The notes under the pieces are model-generated. The model saw nothing but the letters and a program-made list of their open reading frames with translations, searched no databases and was not told where the DNA came from. Positions 1 through 7,639 of a stretch of 64,000 nt of DNA are shown in pieces. The position numbers and the translations under genes were made by a program. Every line of letters begins with the position of its first letter. Within the stretch, counting starts at the first letter, position 1. This DNA is from Enterococcus avium ATCC 14025. GTDB taxonomy: Bacteria; Bacillota; Bacilli; Lactobacillales; Enterococcaceae. The stretch is taken from positions 37,822 through 101,821 of the forward strand of contig NZ_KE136367.1 of NCBI RefSeq assembly GCF_000406965.1, in the 5' to 3' direction.

Positions 1-512
1 GCCTGGACCTTACTGCCATAGTCTATTAAAACTTTTTGAATACCTGCCCCTTCAGATTCACGACTAGCTGCTAATTGAGTAAAAGCTTCATTAGCTACTG
101 CTTGGACTAATTCCTCCAACGTATCTTCTTCTGTGGGCTGGTCAATCAACGTCACAAAATCACTTTGTTCCATCGCCTTAACTAGGACTTGCTCCACCGG
201 GAAATCAACGATTCCAAAATGTTCCTTTCCACCATTTTGCAACTCTGTAACCAACTGCTGCAGTAGCGGCCAATCAACTGAAATCTGCTTGTTTCCACTT
301 TTTAACGGGGTTAAGTTAATGAATACATCGACGCGTCCTCGTTGGATTTTTTCCTTCGCGATCTTACGAATTAGGGATTCAAAAGGGTTTAATTCCTTGG
401 GCATTCGAATCTGCAGATCTAAAAAACGATTATTGACGCTTTTTAGTTCAATAGTTAATTCATAAGCATCATTGGTTTGCACAGCTTGCCCATAACCGGT
501 CATACTCTTCAT
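1..512 (-). CDS. YicC/YloC-family endoribonuclease, N-terminal part
   Basis: The minus-strand frame opens with ATG at 512 and runs off the window start without a stop, giving about 170 residues of the N-terminal half. It begins MKSMTGYGQA and continues with SVNNRFLDLQIRMP, both hallmarks of the YicC/YloC family. YicC is known in other bacteria as a stress-associated endoribonuclease. The following gene in this direction lies outside the window (gmk in many Firmicutes). The frame is intact as far as it goes. Family assignment is firm; substrate is not known from sequence. Confidence 0.9.
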   Translation of the reverse strand, partial: MKSMTGYGQAVQTNDAYELTIELKSVNNRFLDLQIRMPKELNPFESLIRKIAKEKIQRGRVDVFINLTPLKSGNKQISVDWPLLQQLVTELQNGGKEHFGIVDFPVEQVLVKAMEQSDFVTLIDQPTEEDTLEELVQAVANEAFTQLAASRESEGAGIQKVLIDYGSKVQ

Positions 513-531
513 ATTATCTGATCCCTTCTTG

Positions 532-747
532 TTACATCTTATTTAGCGTTTCCTTCAAGGCAGCAAATTCTTCATTACTTAATGTTACACCTTTGCCCAT
601 TTTTTCATGATTGGGAGCCCAGTCCCGTAAATCAAATTTCGGCGGCCGTTCATTCCAGCTCACCAAATTTAATTCCTTGCGCCAGCCCTTCGGATTTTCC
701 GATAGTACCGCGATTTCTTCGACGATTTCATAATTAAACTCTGCCAT
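532..747 (-). CDS. YdbC-like PC4-fold ssDNA-binding protein
   Basis: This small 71-residue protein carries the pattern LSENPKGWRKELNLVSWNE followed by KFDLRDWAPNHEKMGKG, which matches the lactococcal YdbC group, bacterial relatives of the eukaryotic PC4/Sub1 transcription coactivator. Members bind single-stranded DNA as dimers through a curved beta-sheet. It starts after a good AGGAGG-type site and ends 19 bases before the YicC-type gene, so the two are probably co-transcribed. The precise cellular role in this organism cannot be read from the sequence. Confidence 0.85.
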   Translation of the reverse strand: MAEFNYEIVEEIAVLSENPKGWRKELNLVSWNERPPKFDLRDWAPNHEKMGKGVTLSNEEFAALKETLNKM

Positions 748-776
748 TATAGTTCCTCCTAATATATAACTAAAAA

Positions 777-2417
777 TTACTTATCATTGTACAAATCATT
801 AATAAGATAGCCATTTCGCATGTATTTTAAAAAAACTGCCAGCATGGTAGGTATCGGCCAACGGCGATAAAACTTCTCGAGAGAACCTTGTAGCTGATAA
901 ATTTGTAAAACTTGATAATAAGTAGAAAAAATATTGTGATTCTCAATAAAATCTTCAATTTGCTCTTGTACTGAAAAATTGGCATTCAATTTGATCGGCA
1001 TCTCAAATTGCCGCAGGATAGTCTCGATAAACTCCTGTGGCGTAAAAACACGAACTGGCGAAACGTTTACCCAATAGGCAAAAAATTCCATGAATGCCAA
1101 ACTAAGCAATTCGATCGGGATATTTTGTTGAAAAAACTTTTTCAGTTCTGGATAAAGAGTAGCTCTATTGACTGCGATTTCCGTTTTGAGATAACGTAAA
1201 AACTTCTTAGTTATTCTTTCAAAATCTACGTTACGACTAAAAAAGTAGCGATATCCCTGCAATTCGCCCAGTGCTCGTTTGGTCTCCAAATAGCCCAAGT
1301 CAATATTTTCCGAAGAACGCGCACTCTGAAACAACAATAAATCCCCCAAACTCCAAGGACTTACCAAAGACAGTTCAGCAATCTCATTTGGTAGTCGATA
1401 CTTCTTGTCCAAGCCCGGACCATGAACATCTACTATGATCACTTCCGTTATCGGTTTTTGCAAGGCGATATCCACTGGCAAATTATTGCGGTAGCCGCCA
1501 TCCACATAAAATTCATTCTTTATTTTAGCCATTGTCATCATAGGGAAAAAGGAAGCGGATGCCAGCAACCAATCAATTATCTCCTCTTCACGGCACTCGT
1601 TAAGGGAAACAACCACTTCTTGAAAAGCGGGAACCTTAGTCGTGACAATATAAAAAGGACAACCTTCTTGAATACTCTGAACATCCAGCCGCTCTTCCAA
1701 TAAGCGCCTAAGTGGTTCTGAAGAAATGCCGCGTTGCCGTAAAGAGGTTCGAACAAACGTCCGCAGCTGATCCACCTGCGCCGAAAAATCCAGCTCTTCC
1801 ACTTCCTTGAAGGTAATGTCTAATACCTTATCGGTCTCGATTTCCTCCCATAGTGCTAAGGCTTGGTTATAATCTCCTTGGGCAATCAGTGCCCCATTTA
1901 ATCCTCCGACTGAGGTTCCTGTAATCACTTCAAATTGAATGTTCTTTTCCAATAATGCTTTCCAAACGCCAATTTGATAAGCGCCGCGTGCCCCGCCGCC
2001 ACCTAATACAAGTCCAGTATGATAAACCATTTCTTTTTGCCAAACACCGTTATTCGGTTGATAACCTTGGGCAATCAGCCACTGTTGAAGAATCAGGTTT
2101 GCTTCAATCTTTATCTGCAATTTCTGTTTGAACTTTTGGCGTGCGGCATTTTCCAGCATCACAAAAGCTGTCTGCCAGTTCAGTTCTGTTGAAATCAATA
2201 GATTTTTGATCCGCCAACTATCACTCTCATCCATTTTATCTACCAGCAGCCAATGTGACTTGCATTGTATCCAATAGCCTTCACCGCGTTTTACAGCTGC
2301 TAAAAAAGCCGACCGACCTTGACTATGAGAGGCATAAAATGGAAAGAGCAGCTGCATTTGTTGGAATCTCCCCCAAAATGCTAAGACATCCGACATGTAA
2401 ATTCGCTTTAGCTCCAT
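777..2417 (-). CDS. Patatin-like phospholipase family protein
   Basis: The 546-residue protein has the three patatin signatures in order: a glycine-rich oxyanion loop (LVLGGGGARGAYQIG, about residues 136-150), the nucleophile elbow GTSVGG (Ser about residue 169) and the catalytic Asp in DGGYRNNLP (about residue 310). A Ser-Asp dyad lipid acyl hydrolase is expected. The roughly 130 residues before the patatin domain and 230 after it match nothing I recognise; the C-terminal part is rich in aromatic residues and may contact membrane. No signal peptide is visible, so it probably acts in the cytosol or at the inner membrane face. Lipid substrate unknown. Confidence 0.88.
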   Translation of the reverse strand: MELKRIYMSDVLAFWGRFQQMQLLFPFYASHSQGRSAFLAAVKRGEGYWIQCKSHWLLVDKMDESDSWRIKNLLISTELNWQTAFVMLENAARQKFKQKLQIKIEANLILQQWLIAQGYQPNNGVWQKEMVYHTGLVLGGGGARGAYQIGVWKALLEKNIQFEVITGTSVGGLNGALIAQGDYNQALALWEEIETDKVLDITFKEVEELDFSAQVDQLRTFVRTSLRQRGISSEPLRRLLEERLDVQSIQEGCPFYIVTTKVPAFQEVVVSLNECREEEIIDWLLASASFFPMMTMAKIKNEFYVDGGYRNNLPVDIALQKPITEVIIVDVHGPGLDKKYRLPNEIAELSLVSPWSLGDLLLFQSARSSENIDLGYLETKRALGELQGYRYFFSRNVDFERITKKFLRYLKTEIAVNRATLYPELKKFFQQNIPIELLSLAFMEFFAYWVNVSPVRVFTPQEFIETILRQFEMPIKLNANFSVQEQIEDFIENHNIFSTYYQVLQIYQLQGSLEKFYRRWPIPTMLAVFLKYMRNGYLINDLYNDK

Positions 2418-2490
2418 CGCGTCCTCCCTTCTGTTTATCGTTAATTAACGGCATATATTTCTTTCAGTATAGCAGAAATTTTCTAGTAAC

Positions 2491-2518
2491 AAAAAACCTC
2501 AAGGCGAGCCTTGAAGCT
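2491..2518 (-). terminator. Rho-independent terminator after srtA
   Basis: On the minus strand GCTTCAAGGC and GCCTTGAGGT form a stem of about 9 bp with a short loop, followed by a run of T (2491-2496). It lies about 45 bases beyond the sortase stop codon. Confidence 0.8.
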
Positions 2519-2560
2519 TTCTGATAAAGGTTTATTCCACAAACTAACTATTCAAGGTGT

Positions 2561-3268
2561 TTAATAGGTGCGCTGTTCCATTTCGAACGCCTTACGCATC
2601 GTATTAGTAGCATTGTCAACTGGCGTCATAGCTACTAGATCTCCTTGAACGATGATGCGAGTAACTCCTTCAATTTCACCACAGGTTATCAAGGTAACCT
2701 GCTGTTTATCTGGCTGCACATCCAGATATTTTACTTCTGTCGGCTGTACTCGAACTTTTAACGTCGTCTTATAGGTATAGATATTATGCAAATCAGTCAA
2801 ATAAATCAAATCGCCCTCTTTGACGCTTTCAAGAGGTGTAAATAACAATCCTGGACGATCTGCTCGGTGACTCGCCAAGGCATAATTACCTTCGCCAAGC
2901 TTTTGATCTGGAGACAATGTCCCTGCTCCGTAAAGCAGCACCTCATTAGATAAGCCCTTGAAAATCGGCAGGTTAATCTCCACTGATGGGATGGCAATTC
3001 CGCCGATCACTGGTAAGCGTTTATTACTTAATTGCGCCTGCAATACCGCTTCAGTGCTTGCCGGTTCTACCGCATCAAAATCAAAGGATGCTTCTTTTTC
3101 CATGTTTTTATCAATTTCATTTCGATCCATTTTCGCTACGGCATACCGCTCACCATTATATTGCATCAAAAAATATTTGATTTGATTGTTAAAAATCAAA
3201 GCCAAGCCTACTAACAATAATAAGAAAAGAAAAATATTTATTAGCCAATTTCTTTTTTTCTTCATCAC
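2561..3268 (-). CDS. srtA: Class A sortase
   Basis: This 235-residue protein has an N-terminal membrane anchor (about residues 8-27) and an extracellular transpeptidase domain. The catalytic His is in ALASHRADRPG, the Cys in TLITCGE and the Arg ten residues later in VTRIIVQGD, the standard sortase triad. Class A sortases cleave LPXTG surface proteins and link them to lipid II. No LPXTG substrate gene is adjacent, as expected for a housekeeping sortase. It is a single-gene transcript with its own terminator. Confidence 0.93.
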   Translation of the reverse strand: MMKKKRNWLINIFLFLLLLVGLALIFNNQIKYFLMQYNGERYAVAKMDRNEIDKNMEKEASFDFDAVEPASTEAVLQAQLSNKRLPVIGGIAIPSVEINLPIFKGLSNEVLLYGAGTLSPDQKLGEGNYALASHRADRPGLLFTPLESVKEGDLIYLTDLHNIYTYKTTLKVRVQPTEVKYLDVQPDKQQVTLITCGEIEGVTRIIVQGDLVAMTPVDNATNTMRKAFEMEQRTY

Positions 3269-3468
3269 ATGCCTCCTGCATTCTTGCGCTAATCATATCA
3301 TACCCTATTAAATCTCGTGATACTACTTTCACTTAATAGAAAAAATTTAAAAAAATGAAATAAACAGATGGTAGATTCGTTATTTATTAAAATGATTTTA
3401 TATGTTAAAAAGGTGCTTTAATGTTGCAGTTATTAAGGGGTTTGTAATCAAATTTTAAAATAAAAGAT

Positions 3469-3475
3469 ACGAGCT
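3469..3475. repeat. Left target-site duplication of the IS
   Basis: ACGAGCT here is repeated exactly at 5012-5018, directly outside the two terminal inverted repeats. Removing the element and one copy restores a continuous AT-rich intergenic stretch. Confidence 0.88.
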
Positions 3476-3476
3476 C

Positions 3477-3519
3477 AGACTGTAGACAAAGTCCATTTTA
3501 TGGATGATGTCTACAGTCT
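3477..3519 (+). terminator. Hairpin in the IS left end (insulating terminator)
   Basis: AGACTGTAGACA (3477-3488) pairs with TGTCTACAGTCT (3508-3519) around a 19-base loop, then TTTCTTTTATAAT. The TATAAT at 3527-3532 is a likely -10 box for the transposase, so the hairpin lies just upstream of the transposase promoter. Confidence 0.7.
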
Positions 3520-3566
3520 TTTCTTTTATAATAGATTTATGAAAACGAATGCAAGGAGTGATAGTT

Positions 3567-5012
3567 ATGATGTCTAAAAACAATACGAATGGTAGAAATC
3601 AATTTGCGATGCTTACGATTGATGATCTAGTTCCTCAAGATCATCTCGTTCGAAAGATTGATGCCGCGCTTGATTTTGAATTTATTTATCCAATCGTCGA
3701 AGCCACTTACTCCGATTTAGGTCGCCCAAGTATCGATCCAGTGATTCTGATCAAATTGGTGTTTATTCAGTATTTATTCGGTATCCGTTCCATGCGACAA
3801 ACCATTAAGGAAGTCGATACCAATGTCGCTTACCGCTGGTTTTTAGGCTATTCCTTCGAGGAGAAAATCCCCCATTTCTCAACTTTTGGAAAGAATTATG
3901 TCCGCCGATTTAGAGAAACGACGGTGTTTGAGGATATTTTTGCCTATATTTTAGAACAAGCAGTTAAAGCAGGTTTTGTAACAGAGGATAATTTGTATCT
4001 TGATTCTACCCACATCAAAGCTAACGCCAATAAACATAAGTTTACGAAAGAAATGACCCATGATGAAGCGAAAGCCTATCAGGATGAATTAGAAGATGAG
4101 ATCAATCGTCAACGAATAGAGGCCGGAAAACGCCCTTTTACTTTGGACTTAGAAAAGGAAGTGAAGCTGAAAGAAAGAAAAATAAGTAAGGCTGATCCGG
4201 AAAGCGGCTACTACGTCAAAGGCGAACGAGAAAAACAATTTGCTTATTCTGCCCATACTTCATGCGACGACAACGGATTTATTCTTAGCACAATCATCAC
4301 TCCTGGAAATATTCATGACAGTCAAGTCGCCTTTCAGCTCGTCAAACAATCGAAGAGACTTTTTCCTGAAATCAACTGTGTTGTCGCTGATGCTGGGTAT
4401 AAGACACCTAAGTTTGTTCACTTTTTGACTCATTTGAATCTTCGACCTTGTTTGCCTTATTCAAGGCCCAAAGGGAAAAAGGGGTTATTATCAAAAAACG
4501 AGTTTCTCTATGACGAGTATTATGATTGTTACATTTGTCCGCAAGATCAAATGCTCGCTTTTTCAACGGTTAATCGAGAAGGGTACCGAGAATACAAATC
4601 CAATCCAAAAGAATGTGTGAACTGTCCTCTGCTAAACCAATGTACCAAAAGTAAAAATCATCAACGAGTCATCACGAGACATGTTTGGGGAGATCTGATG
4701 GATGAAGTGGAACATCTTCGCCTAACGGATCTGAATAAATCAATTTACAAAAAACGGAAACAAACGATTGAACGAATATTTGCGGATGCAAAAGAAAAGC
4801 ATGGGATGCGTTGGACCAAGTATCGAGGCTTGGAAAAAGTCGCGACGCATACGATGCTAGTGTTTGCTGCAATGAATTTAAAGAAATTAGCCACCTGGCT
4901 ATGGAAAGGCAAGGAGCCTTTATTTTTTTGTTCAAAATTTCGAAAGAAATCAGATAAAAAGACGTCTCAAACTCAAATTACGAGTTCGAGACGTCTTTTG
5001 TCTACAGTCTGA
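3567..5012 (+). CDS. IS1182-family transposase
   Basis: The DDE-type transposase of about 481 residues keeps the acidic triad: Asp in LYLDSTHIKANANK, Asp in CVVADAGYKTP and Glu in TIERIFADAKEKHGMRW. A cysteine cluster (CYICPQDQ, then CVNCPLLNQC) lies between the second and third acidic residues. The start is taken at ATG 3567, nine bases after AAGGAG; an in-frame ATG at 3549 precedes that site and is unlikely. The reading frame runs through the terminal hairpin and right inverted repeat, and the last base of its TGA stop is the first base of the target duplication. The frame is intact, so the element may be active. Confidence 0.92.
   Translation: MMSKNNTNGRNQFAMLTIDDLVPQDHLVRKIDAALDFEFIYPIVEATYSDLGRPSIDPVILIKLVFIQYLFGIRSMRQTIKEVDTNVAYRWFLGYSFEEKIPHFSTFGKNYVRRFRETTVFEDIFAYILEQAVKAGFVTEDNLYLDSTHIKANANKHKFTKEMTHDEAKAYQDELEDEINRQRIEAGKRPFTLDLEKEVKLKERKISKADPESGYYVKGEREKQFAYSAHTSCDDNGFILSTIITPGNIHDSQVAFQLVKQSKRLFPEINCVVADAGYKTPKFVHFLTHLNLRPCLPYSRPKGKKGLLSKNEFLYDEYYDCYICPQDQMLAFSTVNREGYREYKSNPKECVNCPLLNQCTKSKNHQRVITRHVWGDLMDEVEHLRLTDLNKSIYKKRKQTIERIFADAKEKHGMRWTKYRGLEKVATHTMLVFAAMNLKKLATWLWKGKEPLFFCSKFRKKSDKKTSQTQITSSRRLLSTV
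4958..4998 (+). terminator. Hairpin at the 3' end of the transposase gene
   Basis: AGACGTCTCAAACTC (4960-4974) and GAGTTCGAGACGTCTT (4982-4997) form a long stem with one mismatch, with A and T runs on either side, so it could terminate transcription in both directions. It lies inside the coding frame. Confidence 0.65.
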
Positions 5013-5018
5013 CGAGCT
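5012..5018. repeat. Right target-site duplication of the IS
   Basis: ACGAGCT, identical to 3469-3475. Its first A completes the TGA stop codon of the transposase. Confidence 0.88.
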
Positions 5019-5075
5019 TTTTTTTTATTATTGAGTTAAAATGATTGTGACGACTATTAGAAAGGGTGAAAATTT

Positions 5076-5846
5076 GTGCCAGAAACGTTATTTGCTTATA
5101 TTGATTCCACAAGTAATGCTGTGCTCTCAAAAGGTTTTTCACCCAGCGATTTTGTTGATGGAATCGTTCATCAGCCGAAACATTTGTTATTGCTAGATCC
5201 AGTCGCAGAAGCTGGAGAATACGAGCCCCATACAGGTTTGAAAATCGTTAATAGTCCTGATCAAGTCCAACAATTTTTTAACAACAAGGTATTCACACAT
5301 TCAAAAGGAATTAAGTGGATTGATTTTAATGATTACGCAATGTTGAAGGAACTAACTCCATTAGAAATTTCTGAACTACTATATTTTGGGCATATGCGAA
5401 CACATCTGCATTCACCCTTTTTTTATAAATTACAAAATAATTTCGTCTATTTTAATTTGGGAAACGAAACGATGCGTGTATATTATCGCTACCTGGATGA
5501 ATTCTATCGTATCTTAGCTAGTAAGTTGACTCGAATCGTCTTAGAAAAAGTTAACGATCGCCGATCTTTTTTCCGCAAAGGCTCTTCAGTTGCTCCCTTA
5601 GATGGCGAACTGTTGAAGGAATTATATCCGATCCTACAAGAAGGTGCAATTTTTTGCCTCAGTCAATCTGAAATGAAAAATCGCGTTTACAGCATCCCAA
5701 TATTCTTATCCGATGAAAAAGGTTGGCGCCGCAGTCCTAAAAACTACAAAAAGGAACAACAGATCGCGGAAATCACTTACGACACTGCCAAACAGCTTTG
5801 GACACTAGACATTGAGAATGATGATCCAGTCTTTTCATTCCGATAA
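5076..5846 (+). CDS. Protein of unknown function
   Basis: I do not recognise this 256-residue protein. It starts with GTG at 5076, eight bases after AAAGGG. It is soluble, without signal peptide or membrane segment, and rich in aromatic residues in the middle (HLHSPFFYKLQNNFVYFNLG). The C-terminal part (GWRRSPKNYKKEQQ) is basic. It stands alone between the IS and a bidirectional terminator. Its native promoter probably lay upstream of 3469, so the IS may have altered its expression. Confidence 0.75.
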   Translation: MPETLFAYIDSTSNAVLSKGFSPSDFVDGIVHQPKHLLLLDPVAEAGEYEPHTGLKIVNSPDQVQQFFNNKVFTHSKGIKWIDFNDYAMLKELTPLEISELLYFGHMRTHLHSPFFYKLQNNFVYFNLGNETMRVYYRYLDEFYRILASKLTRIVLEKVNDRRSFFRKGSSVAPLDGELLKELYPILQEGAIFCLSQSEMKNRVYSIPIFLSDEKGWRRSPKNYKKEQQIAEITYDTAKQLWTLDIENDDPVFSFR

Positions 5847-5883
5847 AAAAGCATTTGCCTACACAGGACAAATGCTTTTTTTT
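5845..5883. terminator. Bidirectional terminator
   Basis: AAAAAGCATTTG and CAAATGCTTTTT pair around an 11-base loop, with A and T tracts on both sides. It serves the plus-strand unknown gene and the convergent thiT gene. Confidence 0.88.
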
Positions 5884-5891
5884 GCTATCTA

Positions 5892-6476
5892 TTAATGACT
5901 TTGTTTTTGAATTAAATGGCGGTCCTTCGGCAAATACAATTGCGGTGCCTTTTCTGCGACCACAACTGCGACAATAGCCGTCACAACGGCGGTTGCTAAA
6001 CCGCTAACTCCATTCATAACAAGAGAAAAGATCCATGGATTCATTCCCCATAAAGCATAACTTCCCCAAAACACCACGCCAGCGATAAAATGCCAGAAAA
6101 ATCGTGCTCCTGTTCCGATAAAGGTTCCGAAAACAATATTCCTTCGCACGCTCCCCATATCCCGCTCACTCAAAGCTTTTTGAACCTTTTTCGCATATAA
6201 TCCAGCAAAACCGGCAAAGGTAAACGCGATTGGATACTCGATTAATACTTGAACAACGCTGAGATAAACAACCTGACTCGCTGGAAAATGCAAGATTCCC
6301 CAAATGAAAGCTGCCATCAGCGCGGGCTTCAACCCACGGCGCAGAGCAAACAATGTCAGTGGGATCATTCCCAGTGAAATCGTGAAGCTGCTGCCGATAG
6401 TGGTCGGTATAAAAGATAATACCAACGCTAAGGCTGCCACCACTGTTCCTTCCACTAAAATTCTTGTCTTATACAT
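5892..6476 (-). CDS. thiT: Thiamine ECF transporter S component ThiT
   Basis: The 194-residue protein has about six hydrophobic segments and the ThiT/YuaJ pattern: LVEGTVVAALALVLSFIP at the N terminus, SLGMIPLTLFALRRGLKPAL, and an aromatic stretch FWHFIAGVVFWGSYALWGMNP that in known ThiT structures lines the thiamine site. It works with the shared EcfA/EcfA'/EcfT module, which is encoded elsewhere. A TPP riboswitch directly upstream confirms the substrate. It is monocistronic between that riboswitch and a bidirectional terminator. Confidence 0.93.
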   Translation of the reverse strand: MYKTRILVEGTVVAALALVLSFIPTTIGSSFTISLGMIPLTLFALRRGLKPALMAAFIWGILHFPASQVVYLSVVQVLIEYPIAFTFAGFAGLYAKKVQKALSERDMGSVRRNIVFGTFIGTGARFFWHFIAGVVFWGSYALWGMNPWIFSLVMNGVSGLATAVVTAIVAVVVAEKAPQLYLPKDRHLIQKQSH

Positions 6477-6485
6477 AAAAAACTC

Positions 6486-6534
6486 CTCCTTTTGAACATA
6501 CAGTCCACAAAGGAGAAGTAAATATCTTTACTTC
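6486..6534 (-). promoter_or_regulatory. Shine-Dalgarno sequestering region of the thiT riboswitch
   Basis: On the minus strand CTCCTTT (6515-6509) is complementary to the thiT ribosome-binding AAAGGAG (6492-6486). Just before it, GAAGTAAA and TTTACTTC form a hairpin (6534-6515). This suggests control of translation initiation by masking the SD rather than classical termination, since no long T run follows. Confidence 0.65.
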
Positions 6535-6625
6535 ATCACAATTCCTACGCTCGAATAACCGAAACAGGTACTAGGGTTTAGAGTAATCTCAATCTCAGCC
6601 CGAGGGCTCCCCTTTGCGACAGTAT
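6530..6625 (-). ncRNA. TPP (THI-box) riboswitch aptamer
   Basis: On the minus strand the conserved blocks appear in order: GGGGAGCCC, GGCTGAGA, ACCCTAGTACCTG, TTCGGTTATTCGAGCG and GTAGGAA. CGCAA and TTGTG can close the P1 stem. Position directly upstream of thiT fits repression by thiamine pyrophosphate. Confidence 0.93.
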
Positions 6626-6692
6626 TATTCTATTTTCTAGTACATCCAGAGTATAACAGATGTCTGTTTGCTCGTAAATGCATAAAATACTT

Positions 6693-7055
6693 TTATCGGG
6701 AAATACTTTCTTGATCCCCACTTGGTGATAAGGTCGTCACCTTTTTGATCCGATCAATCGTCAACATCACCAATTGATTATCTTGAGTACGGATAACGAT
6801 AGAATCATTAGTCACCGCTTTAGGCAGCCAACCAGAGATTGTTTGAAATTTTTCTTCGTTGTTTTCATCCTGAACTTGAATGACTACTAAACTATTCTGT
6901 AGAGATGCCATTTTCAGTTTGAGAAAAATATTCTCATTGGCCTGCTCTTGAGCACGTTTTTCAGCAGAATCATTCAAAAAATCCGAGATGAAACGATACG
7001 ACGAATTTGAAAACAGCTTGATTAAATTCTTCTTGGGCTTCTCGTTTTTAGTCAT
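6693..7055 (-). CDS. Small protein of unknown function
   Basis: This 120-residue soluble protein has a charged N-terminal half and a C-terminal half with alternating beta-type segments (SLVVIQVQD, SIVIRTQDNQLVMLTI, IKKVTTLSP), which could form a small SH3- or Sm-like barrel. That is only an impression from pattern. It is preceded by AGGAGG-type spacing to ATG at 7055. I do not recognise a family. It lies between a phosphatase gene and the TPP riboswitch, in the same direction as both. Confidence 0.7.
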   Translation of the reverse strand: MTKNEKPKKNLIKLFSNSSYRFISDFLNDSAEKRAQEQANENIFLKLKMASLQNSLVVIQVQDENNEEKFQTISGWLPKAVTNDSIVIRTQDNQLVMLTIDRIKKVTTLSPSGDQESISR

Positions 7056-7127
7056 TCAGCTTCCTCCTATCAAGAGCATGGTTACGTAGTTTGATTTTAC
7101 TTAAATTCAAACGAAAAAACAAGGAAT

Positions 7128-7586
7128 CTAATCCATTTCAAAAAAAGTTAACCATTCGTTTAAACCTTTCTGAATTAAATCATAGGTTTCTTCAAAATTC
7201 CCTGTATACCACGGATCGGGAATTCCTTCGCCTGTGCAGCCCGGAACACGATCTAAATAAAGATAAATCTTGTCTTCAGTTCCTGCTGGCGCCATCGCTT
7301 GCAGGTCACTGACATTTTCTTGATCCATCCCAATAATGTAATCAGTATCATAAAAATCTTCCTTCGTCACTTGACGCGCACGCATTCCTTTGGCCGAAAT
7401 GTGGTGCTGCGCTAGTATTTTTTGTGTTCCAGGATGAGGTGGATTTCCCACTTCCCAGCGACTCGTAGCTGCCGAATCAACGTCAAAATCAGTCACATGT
7501 TTTGTTTTAAAGGCATCGCGAAAAATTGCTTCTGCCATAGGTGAGCGGCAAATATTTCCCATACAAACGAATAGAATCTTTTTCAT
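7128..7586 (-). CDS. Low molecular weight protein-tyrosine phosphatase
   Basis: The N-terminal loop CMGNICRS carries the C(X)5R catalytic site of the family (Cys about residue 8, Arg about 14), and the general acid Asp is in IPDPWYTG (about residue 124). At 152 residues it has the usual length. Such enzymes hydrolyse phosphotyrosine and related low-Mr phosphoesters in the cytosol. No tyrosine kinase or capsule gene is next to it, so the substrate is unknown. Confidence 0.92.
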   Translation of the reverse strand: MKKILFVCMGNICRSPMAEAIFRDAFKTKHVTDFDVDSAATSRWEVGNPPHPGTQKILAQHHISAKGMRARQVTKEDFYDTDYIIGMDQENVSDLQAMAPAGTEDKIYLYLDRVPGCTGEGIPDPWYTGNFEETYDLIQKGLNEWLTFFEMD

Positions 7587-7639
7587 GTCATACCTCCTGT
7601 GCTATAGTCAATTTATCGAAATGAAATGAGGGATTGTAA

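Larger units (their letters stand above)
3476..5011 (+). mobile_element. Complete IS1182-family insertion sequence, 1,536 bp
   Basis: The ends are perfect 15-bp inverted repeats, CAGACTGTAGACAAA at 3476-3490 and its complement at 4997-5011, flanked by a 7-bp duplication. Inside the left end the repeat is present again inverted (3508-3519), so 3477-3488 and 3508-3519 form a 12-bp hairpin followed by a T-rich run. This would stop outside transcription before it reaches the transposase. The right end also has a long hairpin (4960-4974 with 4982-4997). The transposase fills nearly the whole element. It sits 64 bp upstream of the next gene and may have displaced that gene's promoter. Confidence 0.93.

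Noticed and set aside
133..465. 110-codon plus-strand frame at the window start
   Set aside because: It is antisense to the YicC-type gene, whose conserved motifs are on the minus strand.
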